The notes: generated by a model not told the origin, from the sequence alone. A stretch of 64,000 bases of DNA from Ureibacillus sinduriensis BLB-1 = JCM 15800 (GCF_000772955.1 NZ_JPVO01000055.1:248001-312000); one strand, 5' to 3'. Numbered from the stretch's first letter, positions 27,685 to 39,253 are shown. Made by a program: numbers and translations.

Positions 27685-28467
27685 ATGTTAAAAAAGCTAT
27701 TTAGTAAGTCAAAAAAAGGAAAGCACTCTTTGGAGGTTGAGGAATCTCTTGTAAATAATGAATGTTTACCTTCCCATATCGCAATCATAATGGATGGCAA
27801 CGGACGTTGGGCAAAAAAAAGAGCCATGCCAAGAATTGCTGGACATCATGAAGGCATGCAAACTGTTCGTAGAATTGCTCGCATCGCGGACGATGTAGGC
27901 ATAAAAGTGTTAACGTTGTATGCATTTTCGACTGAAAACTGGAAAAGGCCGAAATCGGAAGTCGAGTATTTAATGAGCCTTCCCCAAATGTTCTTAAATT
28001 CGTTCATGCCGGAGTTAATGGAACGAAACATTCGGGTTGAGATGATTGGCGACAAGGATGGTCTGCCAACGAATACAAAAACCGCTTTAAATGAAGCGAT
28101 TGAAAAAACAAAAAATAATACCGGACTTATATTAAATTTTGCCATGAATTATGGAAGCCGTGCTGAAATAGTTAAAGCAATGAAGGATATAATGGTAGAA
28201 GTGAATAATGGAAATTTGACTTTGGATCATGTTGACGAAAAAACAATCAATCAATTTTTGTTGACTTCATCTCTACCAGAGCCTGATTTACTGATTCGTA
28301 CAAGTGGGGAAGTCCGTCTTAGCAACTTTATGCTATGGCAGCTTGCGTATACGGAGTTCTGGTTTACGGACATCCTATGGCCGGACTTTAATAAAGATAC
28401 CTTCATGGAAGCGATACAAGCCTATCAACAGCGCAACAGGCGTTATGGTGGACTGAAAGGAGAATAA
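27685..28467 (+). CDS. uppS: Undecaprenyl pyrophosphate synthase
   Basis: 260 residues from ATG 27685, nine bases after AGGTGGGGG; the GTG at 27670 lies inside that ribosome site. The active-site loop HIAIIMDGNGRWAKKR has catalytic D37. RTSGEVRLSNFMLWQLAYTE is the C-terminal family motif. It makes C55-PP, the lipid carrier for peptidoglycan and teichoic acids. The product pathway continues with dxr in the same operon. Confidence 0.97.
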   Translation: MLKKLFSKSKKGKHSLEVEESLVNNECLPSHIAIIMDGNGRWAKKRAMPRIAGHHEGMQTVRRIARIADDVGIKVLTLYAFSTENWKRPKSEVEYLMSLPQMFLNSFMPELMERNIRVEMIGDKDGLPTNTKTALNEAIEKTKNNTGLILNFAMNYGSRAEIVKAMKDIMVEVNNGNLTLDHVDEKTINQFLLTSSLPEPDLLIRTSGEVRLSNFMLWQLAYTEFWFTDILWPDFNKDTFMEAIQAYQQRNRRYGGLKGE

Positions 28468-28472
28468 TTACA

Positions 28473-29258
28473 TTGAAGCAAAGAATTATAACGGGGGTAG
28501 TGGCCGGAGCACTATTTATTCTATTTGTGCTTCTAGGGAATCTACCCTTTACGTTATTAGTATATGCCCTAGCAGCTGTGGGAATTTACGAACTACTAAA
28601 AATGAAAAATATTCAAATCTTTTCTATCCCGGGTATTCTTGGATTGCTCGTTACATTTAGCTTATTATTGCCTCCTTCGGTTAACCTCGAAGAAATTGCA
28701 GTAACGAAGCTGGAGTTATTAATAATTGGTGCAATTCTTCTACTCATTTATTCCGTTCTTGTTAAAAATCATTTTAATTTTGATGATGTAGGATTTACCT
28801 TACTTAGCACCATTTATGTCGGGATGGGCTTTTATTATTTGATTGAAACGCGTAATGGTGGTTTAGAATTTATTATATTTGCTCTATTAATTGTTTGGTC
28901 AACTGATTCGGGTGCGTATTTTATTGGCCGAAAAATTGGAAAGAAGAAATTATGGCCTGAAATCTCCCCCAATAAAACGGTGGAAGGCTTTGTTGGAGGA
29001 ATTATTGCCGCTGTAGTATTCGCTTGCATCATGCAAATGATCTATCCGATTTCTTCCTCATATATAGCGATTATCATTATAGCGATTATTGCTTCCATTT
29101 TCGGTCAGATGGGCGACCTGGTTGAATCTGCAATTAAACGCCACTATGGAGTAAAAGACTCGGGAAACCTGTTGCCAGGACATGGAGGCATATTAGACCG
29201 TTTTGATAGTCTCTTATTTGTTTTACCTCTATTGCATTTCCTGCACTTTGTTAATTGA
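28473..29258 (+). CDS. cdsA: Phosphatidate cytidylyltransferase
   Basis: 261 residues from TTG 28473 (ribosome site GAAAGGAGA). Seven or eight membrane helices, with the C-terminal CdsA signature GDLVESAIKRHYGVKDSGNL and PGHGGILDRFDSL. It makes CDP-diacylglycerol for phospholipid synthesis. Five bases after uppS. Confidence 0.96.
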   Translation: MKQRIITGVVAGALFILFVLLGNLPFTLLVYALAAVGIYELLKMKNIQIFSIPGILGLLVTFSLLLPPSVNLEEIAVTKLELLIIGAILLLIYSVLVKNHFNFDDVGFTLLSTIYVGMGFYYLIETRNGGLEFIIFALLIVWSTDSGAYFIGRKIGKKKLWPEISPNKTVEGFVGGIIAAVVFACIMQMIYPISSSYIAIIIIAIIASIFGQMGDLVESAIKRHYGVKDSGNLLPGHGGILDRFDSLLFVLPLLHFLHFVN

Positions 29259-29355
29259 TAAATAATCTGCATCCATAAGCTGCAATAGCTTTATCAATAG
29301 TTATAACAATGTGCTGGCAGGGGAGCAATAATAGTATTAGAAGGGAAGATAAAAC

Positions 29356-30501
29356 ATGAAGAAAATTAGCTTACTAGGAGCAACAGGTTCAATTGGGATA
29401 CAAACTGTCGATATCTTGTTGAACAATCAAGATAATTTCCAACTTGTCGCGTTATCTTCAGGAAAGAATATTGAAAAAACCCGGGAAATTATCTCGCAAT
29501 TGAATCCAGAGCTAGTTTCTGTACAAGAGGAACAAGATGCAATTGAGCTTTCCAAAGAATTTCCGCGTACATCTTTTACTTTTGGTGCAAAGGGACTAGT
29601 AGAAGTTGCGACACATCCAGGCTCGACAGTACTTGTGAATGCAGTTTTAGGAAGTGTCGGCCTAGAATCAACTTTGGCTGCGATTAGAATGGGGAAAACG
29701 ATTGCGATTGCCAATAAAGAAACGTTGGTAACAGCGGGCCACCTAGTGATGGCGGAGGCCAAGAAGTACAATGTAACCATTCTACCTGTTGATAGTGAAC
29801 ATTCCGCGATTTTCCAGTCGATGAATGGTGAAAACCCTAAACAAATTGAAAGATTAATCCTGACAGCTTCAGGTGGTTCTTTCCGCGATAAAACGCGTGA
29901 AGAACTAAAAAATGTAACGGTAAAAGATGCATTGAATCATCCGAATTGGTCAATGGGGGCCAAGATAACCATCGATTCGGCGACGATGATGAATAAAGGG
30001 CTGGAAGTAATAGAAGCCCATGTTTTGTTCGGTATGCCATTCGAAAAAATTGACGTTTTATTACATAAAGAAAGTATTATCCACTCGTTAGTTGAGTATC
30101 ATGATACGAGTGTCATCGCCCAATTGGGTACCCCTGATATGCGCGTACCGATACAATATGCCTTAAGCTATCCCGACCGTTTCCCATTGAAAAGCGGCAC
30201 GCGATTGGATCTAGCGAAAATTGGACAACTAAGGTTCCAAGAAGTTGACTTTGAGCGCTTCCGTGCCTTGAAATTAGCATACGATGCAGGACGAGCGGGC
30301 GGGACCTTGCTAACCGCGATGAATGCGGCAAATGAAGCAGCAGTAGGGTTATTCCTGCAAGGAAAAATAACTTTCCTGCAAATCGAAGAAATGATAGAAC
30401 AAATTATGATCAATCATCATAATACTCTACTTCCAGATTTAGAAACTATTTTATATGTAGATAACGAAACAAGAAAATCGGTAGAGAGCATGGTAAAATA
30501 G
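29356..30501 (+). CDS. dxr: 1-deoxy-D-xylulose 5-phosphate reductoisomerase
   Basis: 381 residues. NADPH-binding [10 protein letters not shown] near residue 8, [22 protein letters not shown] and the SGGSFRD loop, all hallmarks of Dxr (IspC). It commits the MEP pathway of isoprenoid synthesis, feeding UppS. The 97-base gap before it shows no terminator. Confidence 0.98.
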   Translation: MKKISLLGATGSIGIQTVDILLNNQDNFQLVALSSGKNIEKTREIISQLNPELVSVQEEQDAIELSKEFPRTSFTFGAKGLVEVATHPGSTVLVNAVLGSVGLESTLAAIRMGKTIAIANKETLVTAGHLVMAEAKKYNVTILPVDSEHSAIFQSMNGENPKQIERLILTASGGSFRDKTREELKNVTVKDALNHPNWSMGAKITIDSATMMNKGLEVIEAHVLFGMPFEKIDVLLHKESIIHSLVEYHDTSVIAQLGTPDMRVPIQYALSYPDRFPLKSGTRLDLAKIGQLRFQEVDFERFRALKLAYDAGRAGGTLLTAMNAANEAAVGLFLQGKITFLQIEEMIEQIMINHHNTLLPDLETILYVDNETRKSVESMVK

Positions 30502-30551
30502 AGAGAACTAGCATAGTATAAGTAAACATGCACTTTTGAAGGTGGGATGAT

Positions 30552-31811
30552 ATGCAAACAGTTATAGCATTTATCGTTGTTTTTGGATCCCTGGTATTCT
30601 TCCATGAGCTTGGACATTTTATTTTTGCAAAACGGGCTGGCATTTTAGTACGTGAATTTGCAATCGGAATGGGACCGAAAATTTTTGGGATGATGAAAGG
30701 TGAGACGTTATATACACTACGATTATTGCCTATAGGCGGCTATGTCCGAATGGCGGGGGAAGATACTGATTCCGTGGAACTTCAACCTGGATTCCGGGTA
30801 GGATTGATACTCAATCAGGATAACGTAGCTGAAAAAATTTATTTGAACCAAAATGTACAAAATCCGAATGTTTTATTTCTGGAAGTGGAAAGGGCAGACC
30901 TTGAAAAGGGACTTTGGATTGAAGGTTATGATGAAGACGATCAATTTACTAAAATAAATGTATCAAGAACAGCAACAATCGTTGAGAATGGTACTGAAAC
31001 AATGATTGCGCCATTTGATCGTCAGTTTAACTCTAAAACTGTAGGACAGCGAGCAATGGCTATCTTTGCTGGTCCGCTTTTTAATTTCATTTTGGCGTTC
31101 GTTGTTTTTTCGATTATTGCCATCATGGCAGGAGTTCCAACCTATGAACCAATAATTTATGATGTCGTGGAGGACGGGCCTGCAGCAGCAGCTGGTATGG
31201 AAGCTGGAGACTATGTAAAGGCGATTGATGGACAACCCATTGATGATTGGAAAGATCTATCAGGAACTGTCCAGGATAAACCTGGTGAAGAACTAACCAT
31301 TATAGTGGAACGTGACGGCCAGAATATAGAACTGAAAATGACGCCGGATACATTTGAGGAAAGTGGCAAGGAGTATGGGCAAATTGGGGTTATGTATCAA
31401 AGTCCTGTAGAGAAAAACCCTTTGAAAGCGATAGTTTTCGGTGTCACACAAACTTATGATTATACAATACTGATACTAGGCCTCTTAGGAGACTTAATCA
31501 CTGGCCAATTTACGATCGATGCTTTATCTGGTCCAGTCGGTATTTATAAAGCAACTGAAACCGTTGCAAAAGATGGTATCTATAATCTAATGAACTGGGC
31601 CGCGGTCCTGAGCATTAACCTCGGTATCATGAACCTGCTGCCGCTTCCTGCTTTGGACGGTGGAAGATTGTTATTCTTCGGTATTGAAGCATTGCGCGGT
31701 AAACCAGTCGACCGCCAAAAAGAAGGAATGGTTCACTTTGTAGGAATCGTCTTGCTTATGATCCTGATGGTGGTCGTAACATGGAACGATATACAAAGGT
31801 TCTTCTTCTAA
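30552..31811 (+). CDS. rasP: Site-2 intramembrane metalloprotease RasP/RseP
   Basis: 419 residues. Zinc motif HELGH at 18-22 in the first membrane helix, a PDZ domain (about 190-275) and the second catalytic motif NLLPLPALDGGRLLFF near the C-terminus. In B. subtilis RasP cleaves the anti-sigma factor RsiW, FtsL and signal peptide remnants. Followed by a strong terminator. Confidence 0.96.
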   Translation: MQTVIAFIVVFGSLVFFHELGHFIFAKRAGILVREFAIGMGPKIFGMMKGETLYTLRLLPIGGYVRMAGEDTDSVELQPGFRVGLILNQDNVAEKIYLNQNVQNPNVLFLEVERADLEKGLWIEGYDEDDQFTKINVSRTATIVENGTETMIAPFDRQFNSKTVGQRAMAIFAGPLFNFILAFVVFSIIAIMAGVPTYEPIIYDVVEDGPAAAAGMEAGDYVKAIDGQPIDDWKDLSGTVQDKPGEELTIIVERDGQNIELKMTPDTFEESGKEYGQIGVMYQSPVEKNPLKAIVFGVTQTYDYTILILGLLGDLITGQFTIDALSGPVGIYKATETVAKDGIYNLMNWAAVLSINLGIMNLLPLPALDGGRLLFFGIEALRGKPVDRQKEGMVHFVGIVLLMILMVVVTWNDIQRFFF

Positions 31812-32043
31812 GTTTCCAACAACAACTGCTCGACAAAAATTGATTAATGTGTAATCGATCATTGGCATATCTGTAAAGATGGATTAGTTGGACAATGATT
31901 CCTCACAACATTAGACAGGGTCAAATGTCTTTTCTAAAAGCTAAAGTGTGTCGAGTGACAGGCGCTAAAGTGCAAATTCTCGTACTTTGAGCCAAAGAAA
32001 AACCTGAATCTTTATAAAATCAAAACACAATCAACAAACTACT
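31812..32043 (+). other. Gene-free stretch after rasP
   Basis: No supported frame. It contains a nine-base direct repeat GCTAAAGTG (near 31938 and 31961) that flanks GTGTCGAGTGACAGG, and the second copy can pair with ACTTTGAGC 18 bases later with one mismatch. I see no T-box or other riboswitch pattern ahead of proS. Confidence 0.3.
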
Positions 32044-32095
32044 TAACCTTATTCATTTATGGTAAAATCCATAGTGAATAAGGTTATACTTTTTT
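32044..32095 (+). terminator. Terminator between rasP and proS
   Basis: TAACCTTATTCA (32044-32055) pairs perfectly with TGAATAAGGTTA (32075-32086); inside, TATGG and CCATA extend the stem. Six T follow. This is one of the strongest hairpins of the window. Confidence 0.88.
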
Positions 32096-32181
32096 AAATC
32101 CCCTTTTAGTACAATCTTGAAGACATGGGTATTCCAGGATTTAAAATCTTTAGAAAGTTGAACTTTCAACGAAGTACGTAA

Positions 32182-32212
32182 TTGTACATACGAAGTGACT
32201 TCGGTGTATGAT
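32182..32212 (+). promoter_or_regulatory. Weak candidate promoter for proS
   Basis: TTGTAC (32182-32187) and TATGAT (32207-32212) are separated by 19 bases, longer than optimal. CATAC/GTATG and GAAG/CTTC repeats fall in the spacer. An alternative is TTGAAG (32117-32122), 17 bases, TTTAAA (32140-32145). Which is used cannot be decided by eye. Confidence 0.35.
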
Positions 32213-32253
32213 ATGCTAAATAAGTGACTGATGAAGAGAAAAGGTGGAGCGAA

Positions 32254-33960
32254 ATGAAACAAAGTTCTACGTTAATTCCTACACTGCGGGATGTACCTTC
32301 AGAAATTGAAGCAAAATCTCATGAAATGCTGCTTCGCGCTGGATTCATAAGGGAAAGTACAAGTGGCGTCTTTTCCTATTTACCCTTAGCGAAACGTATA
32401 TTAAATAAAATAGAGAAAATGATTCATCTAGAAATGGAGTCTTTTGGGGCAGTAGAAATAAGTTTGCCGACCTTGCAAGCCCAAGAAGTCATGGAGCAAT
32501 CTTCAAACTACGTGGTTCTTCGAGATGAACTGCTTCATATTAAAAAGGGGAGCAAGCAAAAATTAATCCTTGCACCCACCCATGAGGAAGCAATGAAGGC
32601 GTTGATTCGCGAAGAAATCCAATCCTTTAAAAGTTTTCCAATTACTTTATATCAAATTCAAACAAATTACCGCAATGAAACCCAGCCAAATTATGGTTTG
32701 TTGAGAAGTAAGGAATTTATGATGAAAGATGCTTATTCTTTTCATGCAAGCAAGGAAAGCCAAGATTTAGCTTTTAATGAGATGCTACAAGTTTATTCCA
32801 ACATATTTAGCAAACTTGGATTGCATTACGAAATCATTGAAGCAAACCCGGGATTGGGCAAGGACGCAAAAGCGAAAGAATTTGTAGTTTCATCTGAATT
32901 GGGGGAGTCTACTGTTGTCTATTCAGATGAATCCAAGTATCTTGGAAACATTAAAGTTGCGCCGGTAATCGGTGAATTTGTTCCCTCAACATCTGATACA
33001 AAGGCTTTAGAAAAAGTGGCAACACCAAATTTGAACACGCTAGATGAAGTGTGTACATTTTTCAATATAGAAGAAAAAGATTGCATAAAGTCGGAATTGT
33101 TTAAGGTGGATGGTGAATATGTCGTCGTATTAGTGCGGGGCGATCATAACATTAATCCTTATAAGTTAAAAAATGTGCTGCAAGCGACATCGATTCATGT
33201 GGCGAAAGATCAAGATGTGCAAGAGCTATTGGGTGCACACGTTGGGTTGATCGGTCCAATCAAGTTGCCGATTGATGTAAAAGTAGTTGCTGACAATGCT
33301 ATTCAATCGATTGGCAGCGGAGTAACTGGCGCTAACGAAGCGGGCTATCACTACATCAATGTGTGCCCTGGCCGGGATTTCGCCATTAGCATATATGATG
33401 ATATCAGATATATACAGGAAGGGGATCCTTCGCCTGATGGTCAAGGTACCATTCTTTTTAAAAAAGCGATTGAGGTAGGCAAGATAAGCAAGTTAGATGA
33501 GTCTGTTGCCGATTTTGCAAATGAAAACTTAATAGCTGACAATGAACAAGCCCAAGCTCTTCTTATGAACAGTTACCATTTAGGGATTTCAAGGCTCCTA
33601 GCCATAATTGCTGAAAACTTTCAGGATGAAAAAGGGTTTGTTTGGCCAAAGCAATTTTCTCCTTATGAACTGCACTTGATTCCGGTTGATGAAGAGGATG
33701 AAATACAGTTTAATTTAGCAACGGAGTTATATAACATTTTGACCTTCTACCAATTTGAAGTATTGTTCGATGATCGGCACACAGAGCCAGAAGTCAAATT
33801 TACGGACGCAGATTTAATCGGGCTCCCGGTACGTATCACCGTAGGTAGAAGAGCAAGTGAAGGCATTGTTGAAGTGAAAATCAGAAAGACCGGTGAAACT
33901 TTCGAGTGGGCCAAGGAAGAACTTATCGACCACTTAAATGAAATTTTCCGTTCACATTAA
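32254..33960 (+). CDS. proS: Prolyl-tRNA synthetase (bacterial type)
   Basis: 568 residues from ATG 32254 (ribosome site AAAGGTGGAG); the frame is open upstream from 32224 without a ribosome site. Class II motifs: motif 2 QTNYRNETQPNYGLLRSKEF, motif 3 in YHLGISRLLAII, and the INS editing domain between them (about 225-400). C-terminal anticodon-binding domain present. Bacterial-type ProS is usual in Bacillales. Confidence 0.96.
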   Translation: MKQSSTLIPTLRDVPSEIEAKSHEMLLRAGFIRESTSGVFSYLPLAKRILNKIEKMIHLEMESFGAVEISLPTLQAQEVMEQSSNYVVLRDELLHIKKGSKQKLILAPTHEEAMKALIREEIQSFKSFPITLYQIQTNYRNETQPNYGLLRSKEFMMKDAYSFHASKESQDLAFNEMLQVYSNIFSKLGLHYEIIEANPGLGKDAKAKEFVVSSELGESTVVYSDESKYLGNIKVAPVIGEFVPSTSDTKALEKVATPNLNTLDEVCTFFNIEEKDCIKSELFKVDGEYVVVLVRGDHNINPYKLKNVLQATSIHVAKDQDVQELLGAHVGLIGPIKLPIDVKVVADNAIQSIGSGVTGANEAGYHYINVCPGRDFAISIYDDIRYIQEGDPSPDGQGTILFKKAIEVGKISKLDESVADFANENLIADNEQAQALLMNSYHLGISRLLAIIAENFQDEKGFVWPKQFSPYELHLIPVDEEDEIQFNLATELYNILTFYQFEVLFDDRHTEPEVKFTDADLIGLPVRITVGRRASEGIVEVKIRKTGETFEWAKEELIDHLNEIFRSH

Positions 33961-33985
33961 CTTCATAGTCCCATAAGTAAAGCAT

Positions 33986-34020
33986 CGATTTTCGCCAATT
34001 TGTGAAAATCGTTTCTTTCT
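33986..34020 (+). terminator. Terminator after proS
   Basis: CGATTTTC (33986-33993) pairs with GAAAATCG (34004-34011) around a ten-base loop, followed by TTTCTTTCT. It implies a separate promoter for polC; TACAAT (34055-34060) is a possible -10 with no good -35. Confidence 0.7.
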
Positions 34021-34079
34021 GTTATCAGTCGAATTCAAATAATTAATACATTAATACAATAATAACAGGTGGTGAGTAA

Positions 34080-37000
34080 ATGGTAGACAACCAAGAAGCA
34101 AGACAACGATTTTTGACACTACTACAACAATTGCAGCTAACCGAAGATGTCTACATGTCTTTTTTTGAGAAAGGTGAGCTCACTCGACTAACCGTGCATA
34201 AAAAAGATCGAATATGGTGTTTTGCCATTCAGTTAGAAAATATATTGCCCTTCCAGTTGTATCAATTGTTTCGAACAAGAATGGCAGAGCAATTTTCGCA
34301 TATTGCCCAGGCCATGATTACGATAGAAGCAAGAAATCCAGTAGTAAGCGAACAGTTAATAAGTGATTATTGGTTATCGGCTGTTGAACAGTTGGATGCC
34401 TCCCCTCCTGTTAAAAATCGTTTGTTGACACAAATGCCGACTTGGACAGGAAATAAATTGGTTGTTTCTTGTATGGCGGAAATGGAACAGCTGACATTAA
34501 AGTCCAAATACGGACAAAAAATTGTCGAAGCGTATGAAAGCTTGGGATTCCCGCAGTTTTCGGTAGATTTTCAATTAGTTGAAGCGACCGATGAGATGAA
34601 AGAAGCACAGCAGCAATATATCGAAAAACGCCAATTAGAGGAAGCGGAACTTGCCCGCAAGGCAATGGAAGACTTCCAAAGTCGTGAAAAAGCAAAATCG
34701 GACAATCCTGATGCGGTTGCATCCAGCGGGCCATTCCAGCTCGGAAATCTGATCAAAGATACAGAAATCATGGAAATCCGTCGTGTTGTAGAAGAAGAAC
34801 GTCGGGTTGTTTTAGAAGGATTTGTATTTGCTGTAGAAATCAAGGAATTGAGAAGTGGACGTTCCCTTTTAGAACTAAAAATGACCGATTATACGGACTC
34901 CATCCTTGTGAAAATGTTTTCACGCGATAAGGAAGATGCAGAACGTATGACGCAATTGAAAAAAGGCATGTGGGTGAAAGTGCGTGGTGCCGTTCAAAAT
35001 GATACATTCGTTCGAGATTTAGTTGTGATGGCGCAAGATATCAATGAGGTATTTAAAGAATCACGCAAGGATACCGCACCTGAAGGACAAAAACGAGTAG
35101 AGCTACATTTACATACGCCAATGAGTCAAATGGATGCTGTCACGCCCATTGATCAGTTAGTGGGGCAAGCGGCCAAATGGGGGCATCCTGCCATAGCCAT
35201 AACAGATCATGCTGTAGCGCAAGGCTTTCCAGATGCATATGCTGCAGGAAAAAAACATGGCATTAAAATTATCTATGGAATCGAAGCCAATCTAGTAGAT
35301 GATGGTTCTCCAATTGCATATGCGGAACAACACATAGAGCTAGACGATGCAACTTTTGTTGTATTCGACGTCGAAACAACGGGACTGTCGACTGCATACG
35401 ATACAATTATAGAGCTGGCGGCAGTGAAAATTAAAGAAGGAAAAGTAATCGATAAATTCGAACGCTTTGCAAATCCCCATAAACCATTAACTGCAAAAAT
35501 TATTGAACTAACGCATATCACGGATGATATGCTGCAAGATGCACCAGAAGTCGATCAAGTCGTAACAGAATTCAGGGAATTTATCGGCGATTCAATCGTT
35601 GTTGCCCATAACGCATCGTTCGATATGGGATTCCTCTATACGGCCTATGAAAAAGCAGGGATCAATGATATCACGCATCCAGTAATTGATACATTGGAGT
35701 TATCAAGATTCCTGAATCCGACTTTAAAAAGCCATCGTTTAAATACTCTATGTAAACGATATGGCATTGAATTAACACAACATCACCGTGCCATCTATGA
35801 TACAGAGGCGACCGGCGAATTAATGCTTCATCTACTTAAAGATGCTAAAGAGGAGCATGGCATCTACTTCCATGATGACTTTAACAACCAAATCAATAGA
35901 GATGAGAGCTATAAACAATCCAGACCGTATCATTGTACAATCCTGGCTGTTGATAATGATGGTTTAAAGAATCTTTTTAAGTTGATTTCTATTGCCCATA
36001 CGAAAACATATTACCGTGTTCCACGTATACGCAGGTCGGATTTAATAAAGCACCGGCAAGGGCTGATAATTGGTTCTGGATGTAATAACGGTGAATTATT
36101 CGAAACGATGATGAACAAATCGAGTGATGAAGCAGAAAAAGTAGCAAAATTCTATGATTATATCGAGGTTCAACCAAAACCTGTATATGCACCTTTAATT
36201 GAAGGAGGTGTCATTCACGACGAGTGGAACCTGGAGGATATCATCCGGAAATTGGTGAAGCTTGGGAAGCGTTTGGACAAACCGGTTGTGGCAACAGGGA
36301 ATGTTCACTATCTAAATGAAAATGATGCGGTGTTCCGCCAAATTTTAGTTGGCTCCCAAGGAGGGGCAAACCCATTAAATCGCTATAAATTACCGGCAGT
36401 TCATTTCCGGACAACGAATGAGATGCTGGCTGAATTCGATTTCCTCGGACCCGATCTTGCTAAAGAGATAGTAGTGACGAACTCACAAAAAATTGCGGAT
36501 ATGATTGGCGATGTTAAACCTATCAAGGATGACCTTTATACACCGAAAATTGAGGGTTCCGATGAGGAAGTTACAAATTTAACTTACGAAATGGCACATC
36601 AAATTTACGGAGACGAGCTTCCTGAAATTGTGAAGGCCCGCATCGAAAAAGAACTTACATCGATTCTAGGTAATGGTTTCGGGGTAATTTACTTAATCTC
36701 CGCAAAGCTTGTAAAAAAATCACTTGCAGATGGATATTTAGTTGGATCGCGTGGATCGGTAGGTTCTTCGCTTGTAGCCACCTTCATGGAAATTACAGAG
36801 GTAAATCCACTGCCTCCACACTACATATGTCCAAACTGTAAAAATGTAGAGTTTTTTGATGATGGTTCTGTCGGCAGCGGCTTTGACTTGCCAAATAAGG
36901 AATGTCCTCAATGTGGAACACAATACAAAAAAGATGGTCAAGATATTCCCTTTGAAACTTTCTTGGGATTCAAAGGAGATAAAGTTCCGGATATCGACTT

Positions 37001-38408
37001 GAACTTCTCGGGTGAATACCAGCCTCAAGCGCATAACTATACAAAAGTTCTTTTCGGAGAGGATTATGTATTTCGTGCTGGAACGATTGGCACAGTTGCC
37101 GAAAAAACTGCCTACGGCTATGTGAAGGGCTATTCGAATGATCATAACCTTTCATTCCGAGGAGCAGAGGTGGATCGCCTTGTGCAAGGATGTACCGGGG
37201 TTAAACGTACTACTGGTCAACATCCAGGGGGGATTATTGTAGTACCGGATTATATGGAGATTTACGACTTTACACCGGTTCAATTCCCGGCAGATGCCCA
37301 AGATGCAGAATGGAAAACAACCCATTTCGACTTCCACTCGATCCACGATAACGTGTTGAAGCTTGATATACTGGGTCACGATGATCCGACTGTTATTCGG
37401 ATGTTGCAGGATTTGTCCGGAATAGATCCGAAAACAGTCCCTACTGATGACCCCGAAGTAATGAAAATCTTCTCTACACCGGAATCCCTTGGTGTAACAG
37501 TAGAGCAAATAGGCACGAAAACTGGTACTCTAGGTATCCCTGAATTTGGTACAAGATTTGTCCGGCAAATGCTGGAAGACACGAAGCCTTCAACGTTTAG
37601 CGAGCTTGTACAGATTTCGGGTTTATCCCACGGTACAGATGTTTGGTTGGGAAATGCCCAGGAATTGATTCATAACGGTACTTGTGTACTTTCCGAAGTA
37701 ATCGGATGTCGTGACGATATAATGGTTTACTTAATTTATCAAGGGTTGGAACCGAGCTTTGCCTTCAAGATTATGGAGTCCGTGCGTAAAGGGAAAGGCT
37801 TGACGGAAGAAATGGAAGCAGAAATGCGGGCTCAAAGTGTGCCGGAATGGTATATCGATTCTTGCAAAAAAATAAAGTACATGTTCCCGAAAGCCCATGC
37901 CGCAGCATATGTTTTAATGGCAGTGCGTATAGCTTGGTTCAAAGTGCATCATCCTATTTTATATTACGCGGCCTATTTTACCGTCCGTGCAAGTGACTTC
38001 GACTTAATTGCGATGACTCAAGGATCCGCGATGATCCGCTCACGGATCGATGATATAAATGCAAAAGGTTTGGATGCTTCGAAAAAGGAAAAGGATTTAA
38101 TGACGGTATTGGAACTTGCATTAGAAATGTGCGAACGCGGAATGAGTTTCCAAAAAGTAGACTTATACCGTTCCCAAGCAAGTGAATTTGTCATCGAAGG
38201 CAACACGTTAATCCCTCCATTCGATGCAATTCCAGGTCTCGGTACAAATGTTGCCAAAGCAATCGTTGCGGCAAGGCAAGACGGAGAGTTTTTATCAAAA
38301 GAAGACTTACAACAACGCGGAAGAGTATCCAAATCCCTGATCGAGTATATGGATACCTTAGGGTGCTTGGAAGGGTTGCCTGACGCAAACCAACTGTCAT
38401 TGTTCTAG
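34080..38408 (+). CDS. polC: DNA polymerase III PolC (Gram-positive type)
   Basis: 1442 residues, the usual PolC length. Domain order: N-terminal domain, OB fold (about 235-335), PHP domain ([14 protein letters not shown], near 340) split by the DEDDh proofreading exonuclease ([12 protein letters not shown] near 425, [13 protein letters not shown] near 515), then the polymerase with GSRGSVGSS, the Cys4 zinc site (CPNC and CPQC near 918-945), [12 protein letters not shown] carrying catalytic aspartates, and a C-terminal HhH region. It is the essential leading-strand replicase. Good ribosome site AGGTGGTGAG. Confidence 0.98.
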   Translation: MVDNQEARQRFLTLLQQLQLTEDVYMSFFEKGELTRLTVHKKDRIWCFAIQLENILPFQLYQLFRTRMAEQFSHIAQAMITIEARNPVVSEQLISDYWLSAVEQLDASPPVKNRLLTQMPTWTGNKLVVSCMAEMEQLTLKSKYGQKIVEAYESLGFPQFSVDFQLVEATDEMKEAQQQYIEKRQLEEAELARKAMEDFQSREKAKSDNPDAVASSGPFQLGNLIKDTEIMEIRRVVEEERRVVLEGFVFAVEIKELRSGRSLLELKMTDYTDSILVKMFSRDKEDAERMTQLKKGMWVKVRGAVQNDTFVRDLVVMAQDINEVFKESRKDTAPEGQKRVELHLHTPMSQMDAVTPIDQLVGQAAKWGHPAIAITDHAVAQGFPDAYAAGKKHGIKIIYGIEANLVDDGSPIAYAEQHIELDDATFVVFDVETTGLSTAYDTIIELAAVKIKEGKVIDKFERFANPHKPLTAKIIELTHITDDMLQDAPEVDQVVTEFREFIGDSIVVAHNASFDMGFLYTAYEKAGINDITHPVIDTLELSRFLNPTLKSHRLNTLCKRYGIELTQHHRAIYDTEATGELMLHLLKDAKEEHGIYFHDDFNNQINRDESYKQSRPYHCTILAVDNDGLKNLFKLISIAHTKTYYRVPRIRRSDLIKHRQGLIIGSGCNNGELFETMMNKSSDEAEKVAKFYDYIEVQPKPVYAPLIEGGVIHDEWNLEDIIRKLVKLGKRLDKPVVATGNVHYLNENDAVFRQILVGSQGGANPLNRYKLPAVHFRTTNEMLAEFDFLGPDLAKEIVVTNSQKIADMIGDVKPIKDDLYTPKIEGSDEEVTNLTYEMAHQIYGDELPEIVKARIEKELTSILGNGFGVIYLISAKLVKKSLADGYLVGSRGSVGSSLVATFMEITEVNPLPPHYICPNCKNVEFFDDGSVGSGFDLPNKECPQCGTQYKKDGQDIPFETFLGFKGDKVPDIDLNFSGEYQPQAHNYTKVLFGEDYVFRAGTIGTVAEKTAYGYVKGYSNDHNLSFRGAEVDRLVQGCTGVKRTTGQHPGGIIVVPDYMEIYDFTPVQFPADAQDAEWKTTHFDFHSIHDNVLKLDILGHDDPTVIRMLQDLSGIDPKTVPTDDPEVMKIFSTPESLGVTVEQIGTKTGTLGIPEFGTRFVRQMLEDTKPSTFSELVQISGLSHGTDVWLGNAQELIHNGTCVLSEVIGCRDDIMVYLIYQGLEPSFAFKIMESVRKGKGLTEEMEAEMRAQSVPEWYIDSCKKIKYMFPKAHAAAYVLMAVRIAWFKVHHPILYYAAYFTVRASDFDLIAMTQGSAMIRSRIDDINAKGLDASKKEKDLMTVLELALEMCERGMSFQKVDLYRSQASEFVIEGNTLIPPFDAIPGLGTNVAKAIVAARQDGEFLSKEDLQQRGRVSKSLIEYMDTLGCLEGLPDANQLSLF

Positions 38409-38516
38409 AACAACCCCTTATTGCAACTGCCATTTTGGTAACAGATTTCCGTAAATTTGCATTTAGTTATAAATTGTGCTATTGTTATGGTAATAATTTG
38501 TTGATAGTTTTGCAGC

Positions 38517-38546
38517 AAAAGAGTGGGGCTTTTCCCGCTCTTTTCT
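38517..38546 (+). terminator. Terminator after polC
   Basis: AAAAGAGTGGG pairs with CCCGCTCTTTT across a short loop (stem 38517-38527 with 38534-38544), with one GU pair. A T-rich end follows. It lies about 110 bases after polC. Confidence 0.8.
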
Positions 38547-38594
38547 GTTGTTACGCTTATCCAAATTTTCTTACAGCATCATTCGGTCCGTCTT

Positions 38595-38627
38595 AAATTT
38601 CACCAAAATGGTGGAATTTCTGTTTTT
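38595..38627 (+). terminator. Second hairpin with T tract before rimP
   Basis: AAATTTCACCA (38595-38605) pairs with TGGTGGAATTT (38609-38619), eleven pairs with a three-base loop, followed by CTGTTTTTA. A tandem terminator or the 3' end of a short transcript. The rest of the gap to 38754 is AT-rich; ACCGATAA (38704-38711) resembles a sigma-D -10, but its -35 is weak. Confidence 0.6.
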
Positions 38628-38754
38628 ATACTGATTGCAAGTTAATTAATAGTATAAAAAAAGCATAAAATCTCGCGTTTTAGTGAAATTTTAGTTTATA
38701 TAAACCGATAATTTGTGAAAAAAAGGCAAGAGACAATTACGTTGGGAGGATACT

Positions 38755-39231
38755 ATGAGCAAAGTAACGTCAGTAATTGAAGAACTTGTTACGCCAATTG
38801 TTGAAGAGTTGAACCTTGAACTTGTCGAAATTGAGTTTTTAAAAGAAGGACGCAATTGGTTCCTTCGTGTATATATTGATACACCAGAAGGCGGCATTGA
38901 TATTGAACAATGTGCGCTCGTCAGCGAGCGTCTAAGTGAGATTCTGGATGAAAAGGATCCAATCGAGCAAAACTACTATTTAGAAGTTTCTTCTCCAGGT
39001 GCTGAACGACCGTTGAAAAAGGAATCTGATTTTGAAAAATCAGTAGGCAAATTTATCTATGTAAAATCATATGAGCCAATAAAAGATATGAAAGAATTTC
39101 AAGGTTACTTAAGATCATATACTGAAGAAGGCTTAGAACTTGAAGTTCGGATTAAAACTCGTAAATTAACTGTTTTTATCGAAAAAGAAAAAATCGCAAA
39201 AGCACGACTTGCTATCGATTTTTCATCATAA
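38755..39231 (+). CDS. rimP: Ribosome maturation factor RimP
   Basis: 158 residues (YlxS family). ELVEIEFLKEGRNWFLRVYI and YYLEVSSPGAERPLKKESDF are the family signature. It helps assemble the 30S subunit. It heads the nusA-infB operon, as in most bacteria; ribosome site TTGGGAGGA. Confidence 0.97.
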   Translation: MSKVTSVIEELVTPIVEELNLELVEIEFLKEGRNWFLRVYIDTPEGGIDIEQCALVSERLSEILDEKDPIEQNYYLEVSSPGAERPLKKESDFEKSVGKFIYVKSYEPIKDMKEFQGYLRSYTEEGLELEVRIKTRKLTVFIEKEKIAKARLAIDFSS

Positions 39232-39253
39232 CTGAATATTAGGAGTGAACAAA

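Noticed and set aside
31812-32253. T-box riboswitch ahead of proS
   Set aside because: The hairpin at 32044 is a strong terminator, but no conserved T-box sequence or specifier loop could be found before it.
38685-38711. Sigma-D-like promoter ahead of rimP (GAAA, 15 bases, ACCGATAA)
   Set aside because: Three of four and six of eight matches only, in an AT-rich stretch, and a housekeeping operon makes sigma-D control unlikely.
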